A DNA stretch of 33,444 bases from Longimycelium tulufanense (GCF_014645795.1 NZ_BMMK01000046.1:1-33444); one strand, 5' to 3'. Positions 1 through 9,061 are shown, counted from the stretch's first letter. Numbers and translations: made by a program. Notes: generated by a model not told the origin, from the letters alone.

Positions 1-481
1 CTCAGTCATGCCGGGACCGGTGGCCTGACAGCCCCAACCTGGGGCCACAAAAGAAGGTAACAGGGGGAGAACCCACCCCCCGCGCCCACGACCACCCGGC
101 CCACGATCGGCGCAACGAAAGGGCACGATCGCAGCGTCGCCGGGGAAGGCGGTCACTCGTCGGAGCAGGTTGGGCTGGTCGTGGGGCGCTTCGTTGCGAC
201 GCTGGTGTGCCCCTCGAGGTTTGCTTGAGTGGTTAGGCAAAAACTTCTCACCGTCGGGTCTACCGATGCGTCACCTTCATTCGGTGCCGGTGTTGCCAGC
301 CCGAGGCCGGGGAGGTGTCGATGCTTCGGCGGCCCGCTCGTGACGCGCATGACGCCGCGAGCACTCTCGCCCGCCGTCGCGTTCCACTCGTTCGTGGGTA
401 CCGGGTGCACACGCCATCCGATTCGCAACGCCACCCCGGCGACCATCCACCACCCACCACGAGCCACCCCAGGGAGTCTCG
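1..481. other. Upstream non-coding region, no gene recognised
   Basis: No convincing gene is seen here. Open frames on both strands overlap one another and resemble no family I know. The stretch at 220-290 is less GC-rich than its surroundings and could hold the promoter for the following gene, but I cannot assign -35 and -10 boxes with confidence. The window edge may cut off the end of an upstream gene; nothing recognisable reaches it. Confidence 0.4.
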
Positions 482-1423
482 ATGGGCTTTTCCGACGTCC
501 TGCGAAGAGCTTTCCTCAACGAGCCCACCGTCCCCGCCCGCCCCTACCCACCCAGCCCGGATCCGTTCGCGCAACGGCCACCGCCTCCCTCCCCACCGGC
601 GGGAATGCCCTCACCCGTCCGCCAAACCTCGTTCCACGCACCCCTGCGCAGCGAACTGCCCGGCGTCTGGTTCGACGCAACCTTCCAGTTGGCCTGGCAG
701 CTGCTCCCGGACGGCGAGCAGCGGCACGCCCGACCCGAGGACCTGGTCCGCGGTTACGCCTACGAGGTCGTGCACGAGGTCACCAGCACCGGGTCGGTGA
801 CGGCGGTGGAGGCCCTCCGAGCCGAGGCCAACCGGCGTCTCGGCTGGGTCCGCGAACTCGAGAGCGTGTTGCGCATGAAGGGCGGGGTCGAGCTGACCGT
901 CCCACCGCAGTGCGCACAACTGGCCGAAGATCACGAGCGGCTGCGCCGGGAACGGCAGCTGGGCCGGCTGCGCCGGGAGCTGGAAGCAGAGGAGATCGAC
1001 CACCTGCGCTCCTTCGTCTTCGGCGATGTCGTCACCGCGCGCGTCTGGTGGGCATTCCGCAACCCGGAGCGGATCCGCGACATCGCCGACATGGACGACG
1101 TCTTCCACCGGCTGTGCAATGCAGGCCCGGCACCCGCCACCCGCGCCGCGCCCGACGGATCACCGGGAACCGCCAACCACGGGCTGCCCAGCCTGGAACG
1201 CGTCGCCGAACTTCTCGCGGCACTCGACGAGACCAGCCAGCAACAGCTCTTCGACCTGGCCCGACAGCGGACGGACGGCCTTCCCCAGCCACTGCCGGAG
1301 GCTCGCTGCTCCGGCGAGACCGGGCACCGGTGGCCGGCGGACCAGCGGGCCAACGCGTTACCCGACGGCAGCCAGCCGGCCGATCTCGCCGCCCGAAACA
1401 ACGGCTTACCGTCGACCACATGA
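482..1423 (+). CDS. Hypothetical protein upstream of tmk (313 aa)
   Basis: I do not recognise this protein. The ATG at 482 follows an AGGGAG-like ribosome binding site. The first ~55 residues are proline-rich and low in complexity. Residues ~60-115 look like a folded segment (GVWFDATFQLAWQLLPDGEQ). A charged, probably coiled-coil helix follows at ~150-185 (ERLRRERQLGRLRRELEAEE), then a short conserved-looking segment with FVFGDVVTARVWWAF. The C-terminal ~80 residues are again polar and probably disordered. No signal peptide or membrane segment is visible, so it is probably cytoplasmic. It lies 72 bp before tmk on the same strand and may be co-transcribed with it. Strong third-position GC bias and lack of internal stops over 940 bases support a real gene; the function is unknown. 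Confidence 0.7.
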   Translation: MGFSDVLRRAFLNEPTVPARPYPPSPDPFAQRPPPPSPPAGMPSPVRQTSFHAPLRSELPGVWFDATFQLAWQLLPDGEQRHARPEDLVRGYAYEVVHEVTSTGSVTAVEALRAEANRRLGWVRELESVLRMKGGVELTVPPQCAQLAEDHERLRRERQLGRLRRELEAEEIDHLRSFVFGDVVTARVWWAFRNPERIRDIADMDDVFHRLCNAGPAPATRAAPDGSPGTANHGLPSLERVAELLAALDETSQQQLFDLARQRTDGLPQPLPEARCSGETGHRWPADQRANALPDGSQPADLAARNNGLPSTT

Positions 1424-1504
1424 CTCGGGGCCGCCGCCAGGCTGATCCACGCCGGCCTGCCTCCATGAGGAGACGGAGACCGCACCTCCGTAAGGTTGCG
1501 TCCC

Positions 1505-2146
1505 GTGGGGCGACTGGTCGTCATCGAAGGACTGGACGGAGCCGGCAAGCGCACGCTCGCCGACGCGCTCACCGCTGCATTCGGCGAGCGCGGGCTACGC
1601 GTGACCCGGCGCGCCTTCCCCAGGTACGGCCAGGACATCCACGCCGACCTGGTGCGCGACGCGTTGCACGGCCGGCTCGGCGACCTCGTGGACTCCGTCT
1701 ACGGTATGGCCGTTCTCTACGCCCTTGACCGTCGGGCCGCGGCCCCGGCCCTGCGGGCCGACCTGCTCGCGCACGACGTCGTCCTGCTCGACCGCTACGC
1801 GGCCTCCAACGCCGCCTACGGCGCCGCCCGACTGCACCAGGACGCCCGCGGCGAGTTCGTCGCCTGGCTCCGGCACCTCGAGATCGAACGGTTCGCCGTG
1901 CCCGTGCCCGACGCCCACGTGCTGCTCCGCGTCCCGGTCGAGGTGGCTGCGCACCGCGCCGAGCAGCGGGAGAGCACCGAGGCCGATCGCGCCCGCGACG
2001 CCTACGAGATCGACAACGGTCTCCAGGCCCGTTGCGCCGCGGTGTACGACGGCCTCGCCGCCGACGGCTGGCTCGCACCCTGGCACGTGGTGGACGGCGC
2101 CACCGGCGTGGACGTGCCCGCTCTCCTGGCCCGGCTCGGCCCCTGA
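1505..2146 (+). CDS. tmk: dTMP kinase (thymidylate kinase)
   Basis: Phosphorylates dTMP to dTDP with ATP, an essential cytoplasmic step in dTTP synthesis. A P-loop near the N-terminus reads GLDGAGKRT, close to the family GxDGxGKST pattern but with Arg before the Thr. The DR(Y/W) motif of the family is present as DRYAASNAAYGAA around residue 92, followed by a LID-like region with several arginines (AEQRESTEADRARDAYE). The length (213 aa) is normal. A TTG nine bases upstream (1496) is a possible start, but the GTG at 1505 has TAAGG at about nine bases, while the TTG directly abuts it; I therefore chose GTG. It precedes mtrA as in mycobacteria, with a 375-base gap containing an inverted repeat. 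Confidence 0.93.
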   Translation: MGRLVVIEGLDGAGKRTLADALTAAFGERGLRVTRRAFPRYGQDIHADLVRDALHGRLGDLVDSVYGMAVLYALDRRAAAPALRADLLAHDVVLLDRYAASNAAYGAARLHQDARGEFVAWLRHLEIERFAVPVPDAHVLLRVPVEVAAHRAEQRESTEADRARDAYEIDNGLQARCAAVYDGLAADGWLAPWHVVDGATGVDVPALLARLGP

Positions 2147-2521
2147 CTCCCAGGCCGGACACCACCCGACCAGACCCTTGCCTGACACGTGTGGGTGACG
2201 GTCCGCTGGAGAGACGGCGTCGTCGATCTCCCAGGACCGGTCCAGCGGACCCCACCGCACCCGCCCCGCGGGCCCGTAGGGAGCAGGTGACCTGCGCAAA
2301 AGTGCCCGGTGCCAGTACCGGCCGCGGGGCGGAAGCGGGGGTCGGTGCCGGTGCGCCAACCCGGACCGGCCAGGATCGACGCGCACACCCGAGGTCGTGG
2401 GCCGAACGGAGACCGGGGAGGGGCAGTCGTGGCGACAAGGCAGCAGGACCTGCACGGCACTGGTGAGTCAGGAGACCGGGCGGTGCACAGCCCAACAGTG
2501 AGCAGTGCAACCATGTGGGGT
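2147..2521. promoter_or_regulatory. tmk-mtrA intergenic region with a 10-bp inverted repeat
   Basis: The 375-base gap holds a perfect inverted repeat, GGTCCGCTGG at 2200-2209 and CCAGCGGACC at 2242-2251, with a 32-base loop. It lies 50 bases after the tmk stop and could be a weak terminator, a leader structure or a protein site. No clear -35/-10 pair for mtrA is seen. The long open frame through here in the mtrA frame is not needed, because MtrA homologues begin at the ATG at 2522. Confidence 0.35.
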
Positions 2522-3199
2522 ATGAAGGCACGCGTTCTCGTGGTGGACGACGACCCTGCCCTGGCGGAGATGCTCACCATCGTCCTGCGGGGCGAGGGCT
2601 TCGACACCGCCGTGGTCGGTGACGGCACCCGCGCGTTGCCCGCGCTCCGCGAGCTCAAGCCCGACCTGGTCCTGCTCGACCTGATGCTGCCCGGGATGAA
2701 CGGCATCGACGTCTGCAAGGCCATCCGGGCCGAGTCCGGTGTGCCGATCGTCATGCTCACCGCCAAGACCGACACCGTCGACGTCGTGCTGGGCCTGGAG
2801 TCCGGAGCCGACGACTACGTCGTCAAGCCGTTCAAGCCCAAGGAGCTGGTCGCCCGCATCCGGGCCCGGCTCCGCCGCACCGACGCCGAACCCGCCGAGG
2901 TGCTCACCATCGGCGACCTCACCATCGACGTCCCCGGCCACGAGGTCACCCGGGACGGCAAGGCCATCCAGCTCACCCCGCTGGAGTTCGACCTGCTCGT
3001 GGCGCTCGCCCGCAAGCCGCGCCAGGTCTTCACCCGCGAGGTCCTGCTGGAGCAGGTCTGGGGCTACCGGCACGCCGCCGACACCCGGCTGGTGAACGTG
3101 CACGTCCAGCGGCTGCGCTCCAAGGTCGAGCGCGACCCCGAGCACCCCGAGGTCGTGCTGACCGTGCGCGGCGTCGGCTACAAGGCCGGTCCACCGTGA
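2522..3199 (+). CDS. mtrA: Response regulator MtrA
   Basis: OmpR/PhoB-type DNA-binding response regulator of the MtrAB system, which in actinobacteria controls cell division, cell-wall remodelling and replication-linked genes. The receiver domain occupies residues ~1-120, with the acidic pocket D9-D10, phospho-acceptor D53 (in LLDLMLPG), the conserved Thr (VMLTAKT) and K102 (VKPFKP). A winged-helix domain fills ~130-225, ending GVGYKAGPP as in mycobacterial MtrA. The length is 225 aa from the ATG at 2522. An in-frame ATG at 2513 would give 228 aa, as in the M. tuberculosis annotation; the later start begins MKARVLVVDDD. It lies 22 bases before its sensor kinase, with lpqB following. Confidence 0.97.
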   Translation: MKARVLVVDDDPALAEMLTIVLRGEGFDTAVVGDGTRALPALRELKPDLVLLDLMLPGMNGIDVCKAIRAESGVPIVMLTAKTDTVDVVLGLESGADDYVVKPFKPKELVARIRARLRRTDAEPAEVLTIGDLTIDVPGHEVTRDGKAIQLTPLEFDLLVALARKPRQVFTREVLLEQVWGYRHAADTRLVNVHVQRLRSKVERDPEHPEVVLTVRGVGYKAGPP

Positions 3200-3221
3200 C
3201 CCACCGCCACGGAGGGCAGCG

Positions 3222-4898
3222 TTGAGGAGGCTCGACGCCAGGCTGACGCGTGCCCTCGCCCGGCGGTCCAACCAACTCGCCCAGGAGGTCCGGCACCGGT
3301 GGGCGGCCTTCGGCGCGCTGTGGCGGAGGTCCCTGCAGCTCCGCGTCGTCGTCAGCACCCTCGCACTGTCCTCGGCCGTCGTCTTCGTGCTGGGCATGGT
3401 GCTGCAGACCCAGATCACCGACCGGCTGCTCAGCTCGAAGAAGGAAGCCGCGATCTCCCAGGCCGAGTCGACCGCGCGCAACGTCGAACGCGAGCTGGTG
3501 GGGGTAAACCCCGACTCCGACAACCTGGCCACCAGGCTCAACAACGCGCTCGCCCGGCTGCTGCCCAGCCACAGCACGGGGAGCACCACCGGCGCGATCG
3601 CGGGCGCGTTCGAGCCGATCCTGGTCGACGGCCGGGGCGCCAGGGAGGGCCAGGACCCCGTCGCCGCCGGCGGCCGCTTCACCGACGTCCCACCCGCGCT
3701 CCGCCGTGAGGTGGAGAGCGAACACTTCGTCTACCAGTTCACCACGATCAGCCGCGCCGGCAGCGAGATCCCGACCCTCGCGGTCGGCCTGCACGTCCGC
3801 AGCGCCACCCGCTCGCTGCAGCTCTACCTGCTGTTTCCGCTCGACGCCGAACAGCGCACCATCAACCTCGTCCAGAGCACCCTGGTGGTGGTCGGGCTCC
3901 TCCTGCTGCTGTTGCTCGCCGGCATCGCCAACCTCGTCACCCGCCAGGTGGTCAGACCGGTGCGGCAGGCCGCCGAGGTCGCCGAACGGTTCGCCGACGG
4001 ACAACTCGACGAACGCATGCCCGTCATCGGTGAGGACGACGTGGCCAGACTCGCCGAGTCCTTCAACGAGATGGCCGCGAGCATCCAGCGCCAGATCCGG
4101 CAGCTCGAGGAGTTCGGCCAGCTCCAGCGCCAGTTCACCTCCGACGTCTCGCACGAGCTGCGTACCCCGCTGACCACCGTGCGAATGGCCGCGGACGTCC
4201 TGCACGCCTCCCGCGAACAGTTCCCGGAAGGACTGGCCCGTTCCACCGAGCTGCTCGTCGACGAGCTGGACCGGTTCGAGTCCCTGCTCAACGACCTGCT
4301 CGAGATCAGCCGGCTGGACGCCGGCGTCGCCGATCTGGCCGCCGAGACCCTGGATGTGCGTGCCGTCGTGCACCGCGCCGTCGACTCGCTCCGCCCCATC
4401 GCCGACAAGGCCGGCGAGCACATCGAGCTGCACCTGCCCGCCGACGAGGTCGTCGCCGAGGTCGACAGCCGCCGGCTGGAACGCATCCTGCGCAACCTGC
4501 TCGCCAACGCCGTCGACCACGGCGAGGGCCGGCCCATCGAGCTGTGGCTGGCCGCCGACGAGCACGCCGTCGCCGTCGCGGTCCGCGACCACGGCGTGGG
4601 CCTGCGACCCGGCGAGGAGGAACTGGTCTTCACCCGCTTCTGGCGTGCCGACCCGTCCCGCAACCGCCGCACCGGCGGCACCGGCCTCGGCCTGTCCATC
4701 AGCCTGGAGGACGCCCACCTGCACGGCGGCTGGCTGGAGGCGTGGGGCGAGCCCGGCCAGGGGGCCTGCTTCCGCCTCACCCTGCCTCGCCAGCAGGGTG
4801 TGGAGCTGACCGGGAGCCCGCTGCCACTGCCCCCACCCGAGGACCCCGACCAGACCACCCGACCCCAGCTCGTCGGCGGCGAGGGAGGACAGGGATGA
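3222..4898 (+). CDS. mtrB: Sensor histidine kinase MtrB
   Basis: Membrane sensor kinase partner of MtrA. Residues ~41-63 form the first transmembrane helix and ~219-240 the second, enclosing an extracytoplasmic sensor domain. A HAMP linker follows at ~241-293. The H-box SDVSHELRTPLTT carries His311, the N-box has N425 and N429 (RNLLANAVDHG), and the ATPase lid has DHGVGL and GGTGLGLS. All catalytic motifs are intact and the length (558 aa) is typical. Translation starts at TTG 3222, supported by GGAGGG eight bases upstream. Its stop overlaps the ATG of lpqB (ATGA), indicating translational coupling in an mtrA-mtrB-lpqB operon. Confidence 0.96.
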   Translation: MRRLDARLTRALARRSNQLAQEVRHRWAAFGALWRRSLQLRVVVSTLALSSAVVFVLGMVLQTQITDRLLSSKKEAAISQAESTARNVERELVGVNPDSDNLATRLNNALARLLPSHSTGSTTGAIAGAFEPILVDGRGAREGQDPVAAGGRFTDVPPALRREVESEHFVYQFTTISRAGSEIPTLAVGLHVRSATRSLQLYLLFPLDAEQRTINLVQSTLVVVGLLLLLLLAGIANLVTRQVVRPVRQAAEVAERFADGQLDERMPVIGEDDVARLAESFNEMAASIQRQIRQLEEFGQLQRQFTSDVSHELRTPLTTVRMAADVLHASREQFPEGLARSTELLVDELDRFESLLNDLLEISRLDAGVADLAAETLDVRAVVHRAVDSLRPIADKAGEHIELHLPADEVVAEVDSRRLERILRNLLANAVDHGEGRPIELWLAADEHAVAVAVRDHGVGLRPGEEELVFTRFWRADPSRNRRTGGTGLGLSISLEDAHLHGGWLEAWGEPGQGACFRLTLPRQQGVELTGSPLPLPPPEDPDQTTRPQLVGGEGGQG

Positions 4899-6631
4899 AC
4901 CGGCGCCTGCTGCTCGTAGTCGTGGCTCTGCTGGCAACCGTGGCGGGGGTTGCCGGCTGCGCCACCATTCCGACCAGCTCCGAGCCGGAGGCGGTCGGCA
5001 CCCGCGATCCCGGCCGCCGCGTCCGCCCCCCGCTCGCCCCGGAGCCCGGCAGCGACCCGCTGACCCTGGTACGCCGCTACATCGAGGCCAGCGGCAACCC
5101 TGACGGCAAGCACGCCGCCGGCCGTGCCTACCTCACCCAGAACGCGCAACCGAACTGGCGCGACGACAGCTCGATGCACATCATCGGCAACGACTTCAGC
5201 ACCTTTCCCGCCGAGTCCGAGGACAGCCGTGGCGACGACAAGGCCACGGTCCTGGTGCGCGGCAAGTGGAAGGGACGACTGGGTCGGGACAACGCGTTCA
5301 TCCCGGACTCCAACGACTTCGAGAAGCGCATCCGTCTGGAGAAGGAAAAGGGCGAGTGGCGCATCGCCGACCCACCCGACGGCGTGGTCACCACCATCGA
5401 CCGCTTCGACGAGAACTACAAGCCGGTCCCGGTCTACTTCCTCGACCGCAAGCGCGGGGAACCGGTACCCGACCTCCGCTACATCCCGTCCCAGCCCAGG
5501 AGCGCGCAACCCAACGCGGTCATCGAGATGCTGCTGAAGGGCCCGTCCCCCGCACTCAAGGACGCCGTCCGCAGCGCCATCCCCGAGGGCGTTCGCCTCA
5601 GAGGCAACGTCGTCGATGCCCCGGACGGCGCGCTCGTCGTGAACCTCACCGACGTCGGGGAGCAAACCTCGCAGAACGTCAGGCTGATCGCGACCCAGGT
5701 GGTGCTCTCCCTGAACAGCGTCAGCTCCCTGAAGGTCAAGCTGCTCAGCGAGAACGTGCCCATCGACAAGAACAAGGTCGACTGGCGTCCCTCTGACTTC
5801 CCACAGACCACCGGCGACAACGTGCCGCCCCCCAACGTGCCCGGCATGGTGGTCCTCGGTGGCCGCCTGCGCACCCTGGAAAAGGGCGGCGGCCCGGTCA
5901 AGGGACCGGCCGGCTCGCTGGACGTGGTGACTGCGGCCCAGTCCATCGACGGCGGAAGGCTCGCAGTGGTGACCCGCAGCGGCAGCGGCCAGGTCGCGCT
6001 GCGCGTCGGCCCCGTCGAAGGCAACCTCACCGAGGTGAACCTCGACCCCGCCAGCCACCTCACCAGGCCCACCTGGCAGCCTGCCAGCAATGACCGTGGC
6101 GCAACCGAGTTGTGGACGACCGTTGACCACAAGAGCGTGGTGAGCGTCGTTTACAACACGGACCGGGAATGGACCACGCGCAACGTCGACGCCACCGAGC
6201 TGACCCGCAACGGTTCCATCACCGACCTGCGGCTCTCGCGGGACGGGGTGCGTGTTGCCGCGGTGGTGGACAGCAAGCTCTTCGTCGGCAGCGTGGTGGA
6301 CAACGGTAACGACGTGAGCATCCGCAACGTCCGCAAGCTCATGGACGGCGTCACCGCGGTCGACTGGCAGGGACCGGACAACCTCATTGTTGGCTCGGAC
6401 AACGCCGGCCAACCGGTCATCAAGGTCTCGGTCGACGGACTCACGGTCAAGCCCTACACGGCCACCAACCTCAGCCCGCCTGTGACGGCGGTGACCGCCG
6501 CGCCCGGCAGGCAGGTCGTTGTGGCGGACAGCCGAGGACTCTGGGTCACAGCCGACGACTCCGAGTACTGGCGCGAGCACCCGGCCAACATGATGAAGCA
6601 GCCCAACGCCGTTCCCTTCTACCCTGGCTGA
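4895..6631 (+). CDS. lpqB: Lipoprotein LpqB, MtrAB accessory protein
   Basis: Secreted lipoprotein that, in mycobacteria, interacts with the extracellular part of MtrB and modulates MtrA signalling. The 578-aa product starts with a short signal peptide and a lipobox ending VAGC (lipidated Cys22). A GerMN-like domain lies roughly at residues 170-300 (YFLDRKRGEPVPDLRYIPSQ and following), and the C-terminal half has the repeating beta-strand character of the LpqB propeller domain. The ATG at 4895 overlaps the mtrB stop by four bases. In mycobacteria the next genes are Rv3243c and comF; here ~2.5 kb of accessory sequence intervenes. Confidence 0.95.
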   Translation: MNRRLLLVVVALLATVAGVAGCATIPTSSEPEAVGTRDPGRRVRPPLAPEPGSDPLTLVRRYIEASGNPDGKHAAGRAYLTQNAQPNWRDDSSMHIIGNDFSTFPAESEDSRGDDKATVLVRGKWKGRLGRDNAFIPDSNDFEKRIRLEKEKGEWRIADPPDGVVTTIDRFDENYKPVPVYFLDRKRGEPVPDLRYIPSQPRSAQPNAVIEMLLKGPSPALKDAVRSAIPEGVRLRGNVVDAPDGALVVNLTDVGEQTSQNVRLIATQVVLSLNSVSSLKVKLLSENVPIDKNKVDWRPSDFPQTTGDNVPPPNVPGMVVLGGRLRTLEKGGGPVKGPAGSLDVVTAAQSIDGGRLAVVTRSGSGQVALRVGPVEGNLTEVNLDPASHLTRPTWQPASNDRGATELWTTVDHKSVVSVVYNTDREWTTRNVDATELTRNGSITDLRLSRDGVRVAAVVDSKLFVGSVVDNGNDVSIRNVRKLMDGVTAVDWQGPDNLIVGSDNAGQPVIKVSVDGLTVKPYTATNLSPPVTAVTAAPGRQVVVADSRGLWVTADDSEYWREHPANMMKQPNAVPFYPG

Positions 6632-6670
6632 TTCCGCACCTGCCCTGGTCCGGTGCACCCGCCTCCTGGC

Positions 6671-6707
6671 CAATGCCACAGACCCAAGGTGAATCAAGAT
6701 CAATTAG
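6671..6707. repeat. Dispersed ~40-nt repeat, copy 1
   Basis: The sequence AATGCCACAGACCCAAGGT, then ~7 variable bases, then GATCAATTAG closely matches copies at 21095-21132 and 31784-31823. It is probably an insertion-sequence end left after loss of the element. This is inference from similarity within the window; no transposase is present here. Confidence 0.5.
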
Positions 6708-6907
6708 TCAGCCGGTCACGTGCGGACGCATGGACGCTCCAGGCCCGTTCGAGCGCTGAGGGCATGCTTCCCGGCGGGGTACTCATCTCTGCGGAGCAGG
6801 CCGCGACCGCACCGGTCCCGGTCGCGCTTCTCGTGCTTGCCGAAGTCAGCCACGAGCTCATTGCCGACGACTGCGATCCCAGCCACGCCCACTGGATGTG
6901 CGCTGGC

Positions 6908-6935
6908 GGCCATGCAACGTTGGCCATGCAACGTT
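6908..6935. repeat. Perfect 14-bp tandem repeat (x2)
   Basis: GGCCATGCAACGTT occurs twice head to tail with no spacer. Each unit contains the palindrome AACGTT. It lies 24 bases beyond the stop of the minus-strand oxidoreductase pseudogene. It may be a slippage duplication or a pair of binding sites. Confidence 0.6.
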
Positions 6936-6958
6936 ACCGGGCAGAAAACTGACGCCAG

Positions 6959-7874
6959 CTACTCAACCATCGCACTCATCATGTCCCGTTCGGTTCGCTG
7001 ATGTTTCTGGTCCAAGCGATCGATGACGATGTCGGCGAGACGTTCGACTTGCTCCGGAGCATCGTGCTGGCTCAGGAAGACGAGCTCATCGCAGCCCGCT
7101 TCCTCATAGGCGTTGATCGCAGCGTTGATTCGCTCCGGGGTGGTCATGGCCTGGGCGATCAAGCTTTCGATCAGCTCCGGACCAGCGAAGCTGTAGTAGT
7201 GGCGCGTGACCCGATCCAGTGCTTCCACCGCATCGCTGCCGAGGGCATATTTGCGGGTGGCAACCAGGTACGGCTCACCGGAGCGGCCCTGCTGCCGCCA
7301 TTGTTCACGGATTCGGGGAGCGAACTGCCGATATTCATCGATATCTGGGGGTGCCAGCCAACCCGCACCGCGTGTGGTGATGCGACGCAGTGCCGGCGCG
7401 AAGGAGGCTGCGAACAACAGCGGCGGCCCACCGGGAGTGGCAGGCTTCGGTCCGACGCTGTCATCCGTGCGTCAACTCGTGTGAAGTTCGTCCAGTAGCG
7501 CGTCCAGCTGCTTTCCGCGCGACCTGAAGCCGAGACCGCTGCGCTCGAAGTCGTCCGGGCGTGGTCCCGGGGCCAGCGCCAACCGCAGTCGGCCGGGACC
7601 CGCGAGTTGGTCGACCGAGGCGGTGGCCGAGGCAAACAGTGCGTGGTTGGCGTGCAGTGGTGCGAGTACCACTGCGAGCAGGCGGATCCGGGTGGTTGCG
7701 CCGGCAACAGCGGCGAGAGTGGTCAATGGTTCGAAGCTGGACCACATCAGCCGGTCGCTGGTGTACAGCGTAGAGAACCCCTGCTGCTCGGCACTCCATG
7801 CCCACTCCAGCAACTGTCGACCGGTAACCCCAGGAACCTGGGCGGGAAGCCCAATCCCCAATCCCGATGTCCAT
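6959..7874 (-). pseudogene. LLM-class flavin-dependent oxidoreductase, broken
   Basis: Luciferase-like (F420- or FMN-dependent) monooxygenase-type protein of ~300 aa. The N-terminal half has the family pattern (AEQQGFSTLYTSDRLMWSSF, TRIRLLAVVLAPLHANHALF), and the C-terminal half includes VGPKPATPGGPPLLFAASF followed by GAGWLAPP. Two lesions are visible. First, the natural ATG (7874) begins MDIGIG, but a 7-bp tandem duplication (CCCAATC twice at 7850-7863) then shifts the frame; without one unit it reads MDIGIGLPAQVPG. Second, an in-frame TGA at 7472-7474 follows LLDELHTS, and the same frame continues with RTDDSVGPKP to the stop at 6959. A TTG at 7891 opens the shifted frame, but the TGA would still truncate it at 139 aa. 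It is most likely a recent pseudogene. Confidence 0.8.
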
Positions 7875-7916
7875 TGCTGTCCCTTTCCCAACTCGTGCGC
7901 CTGATGCCGGTGACGG

Positions 7917-8879
7917 CTACGGGATCAGCAGCGTCTTGCCGACCGTCGCCCGGTTTTCCATTTCGGCGTGCGCCACCGCCGCCTTGTCCAACGGAAACCG
8001 CTGGCCGATGACCGGAGTGAGCCTGCCGGCGGCTGCTTCGGCGAGGGCGACAGTGGTGAGTTCGCGCGCTAGCTCCGGCGATACCGATATGCCGCGAGTG
8101 AGAGTCACGCCGCGCTCGGCGGCCTCCTTGTCGTCGATCTCGGGAAAAGCTCCGGCGGCGATGCCGAACATGACCATCTGCCCGCCCTTGTCCAGGAGCT
8201 CGAACGCGGACCGGCCGACGGCTCCACCGACACCGTCGAAAACGACGTCGACCGCACCGATAGCGGCGCGAACCTCCTTTGTCCAGGTCGGAGAACGGTA
8301 GTCGACCGCGATCTCAGCACCCAGTGTGCGCGTGAGTTCGAGCTTGTGTGCCGAACCGGCGGCCGCAATCACGGTCGCACCGGCCCGACGCGCGAGTTGG
8401 ACCAGCAGGCTGCCCACCCCGCCGCCAGCAGCCTCGACGAGCACCCGTGTACCCGCCCCCGGCTTGGCGGCACGGATCAAGGCCATCGCAGTCCGGCCGT
8501 CGGCAAGTAGCGCCACCGCGGTGTCGGTCCCGACGCCTTCAGGAATCTCGATCACACCGGCAGCGTCGACCGCGACCCGCTCCGCGTAACCACCGGACCC
8601 GCCCGTGCTGCTGACCACCCGGGTACCCCGCAGCGCGGGAGCAACGCCCGACCCGGTGGCGACGACCACCCCACCGACGCCGTTTCCGGGAATCGACGGC
8701 AGCCCGCTCCTGCCCATCGGCGAGGGAAACCGGCCAGCACGAATCTGGGTCTCCACGAACGTGACGTTCGCGAACTCCACCTCGATGAGGACTTGGCCGT
8801 CGCCGGGTACCGGCTCCGGGGCTTCGCCAGCCACCAGCACCTCGGGAGCACCGAACTCCTGCAACCACACGGCACGCAT
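7917..8879 (-). CDS. Quinone oxidoreductase-like MDR alcohol dehydrogenase family protein
   Basis: Medium-chain dehydrogenase/reductase of the NADPH:quinone oxidoreductase type (320 aa). The N-terminal GroES-like domain (IPGNGVGGVVVATGSG) lacks the catalytic and structural zinc cysteines of zinc alcohol dehydrogenases. The Rossmann domain follows, with a glycine-rich AAGGGVGSLLVQLARRAGA nucleotide-binding motif around residue 155. The family reduces quinones or enones with NADPH; the substrate here is unknown. I chose the ATG at 8879; a GTG three codons upstream is also possible. It is intact, unlike the adjacent oxidoreductase on the same strand 42 bases downstream. Both lie in a patch that interrupts the usual lpqB-comF order and were probably acquired together. 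Confidence 0.88.
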   Translation of the reverse strand: MRAVWLQEFGAPEVLVAGEAPEPVPGDGQVLIEVEFANVTFVETQIRAGRFPSPMGRSGLPSIPGNGVGGVVVATGSGVAPALRGTRVVSSTGGSGGYAERVAVDAAGVIEIPEGVGTDTAVALLADGRTAMALIRAAKPGAGTRVLVEAAGGGVGSLLVQLARRAGATVIAAAGSAHKLELTRTLGAEIAVDYRSPTWTKEVRAAIGAVDVVFDGVGGAVGRSAFELLDKGGQMVMFGIAAGAFPEIDDKEAAERGVTLTRGISVSPELARELTTVALAEAAAGRLTPVIGQRFPLDKAAVAHAEMENRATVGKTLLIP

Positions 8880-9061
8880 GCACGCCACCCTGCAACCTCA
8901 AGCGCAGTAGAGGTCAACGGTGAGGCTGATTCAACGGGTTGGTCAGTGTGTTGGTCGTTCCGTTGTGACCGTCCTGCCCTGGACCCGGTGCAGGAACGCC
9001 TGAAGCACGGGCAACCCAAAGACACGGTTGCCGAGTCCTGTCAACCCATTCACCCGTTACA

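Larger units (their letters stand above)
6632..6958. other. Non-coding gap after lpqB with repeats
   Basis: No convincing gene. The 99-aa open frame on the plus strand at 6653-6952 lacks a good ribosome binding site and resembles nothing I know. The gap contains one copy of a dispersed ~40-nt repeat (6671-6707) and a perfect 14-bp tandem repeat (6908-6935), both listed separately. Confidence 0.45.

Noticed and set aside
229-1728. Long plus-strand open frame (499 codons) covering the tmk upstream region
   Set aside because: It is arginine/proline-rich shadow of the 482-1423 gene and of tmk in another frame, as expected in high-GC DNA.
3824-6703. 959-codon minus-strand open frame antisense to mtrB-lpqB
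   Set aside because: Antisense shadow of two well-supported genes, low-complexity and without recognisable domains.
7472-7474. TGA as a selenocysteine codon in the oxidoreductase
   Set aside because: No cysteine is expected at this position in the family and the gene also carries a frameshifting duplication; a nonsense mutation is simpler.
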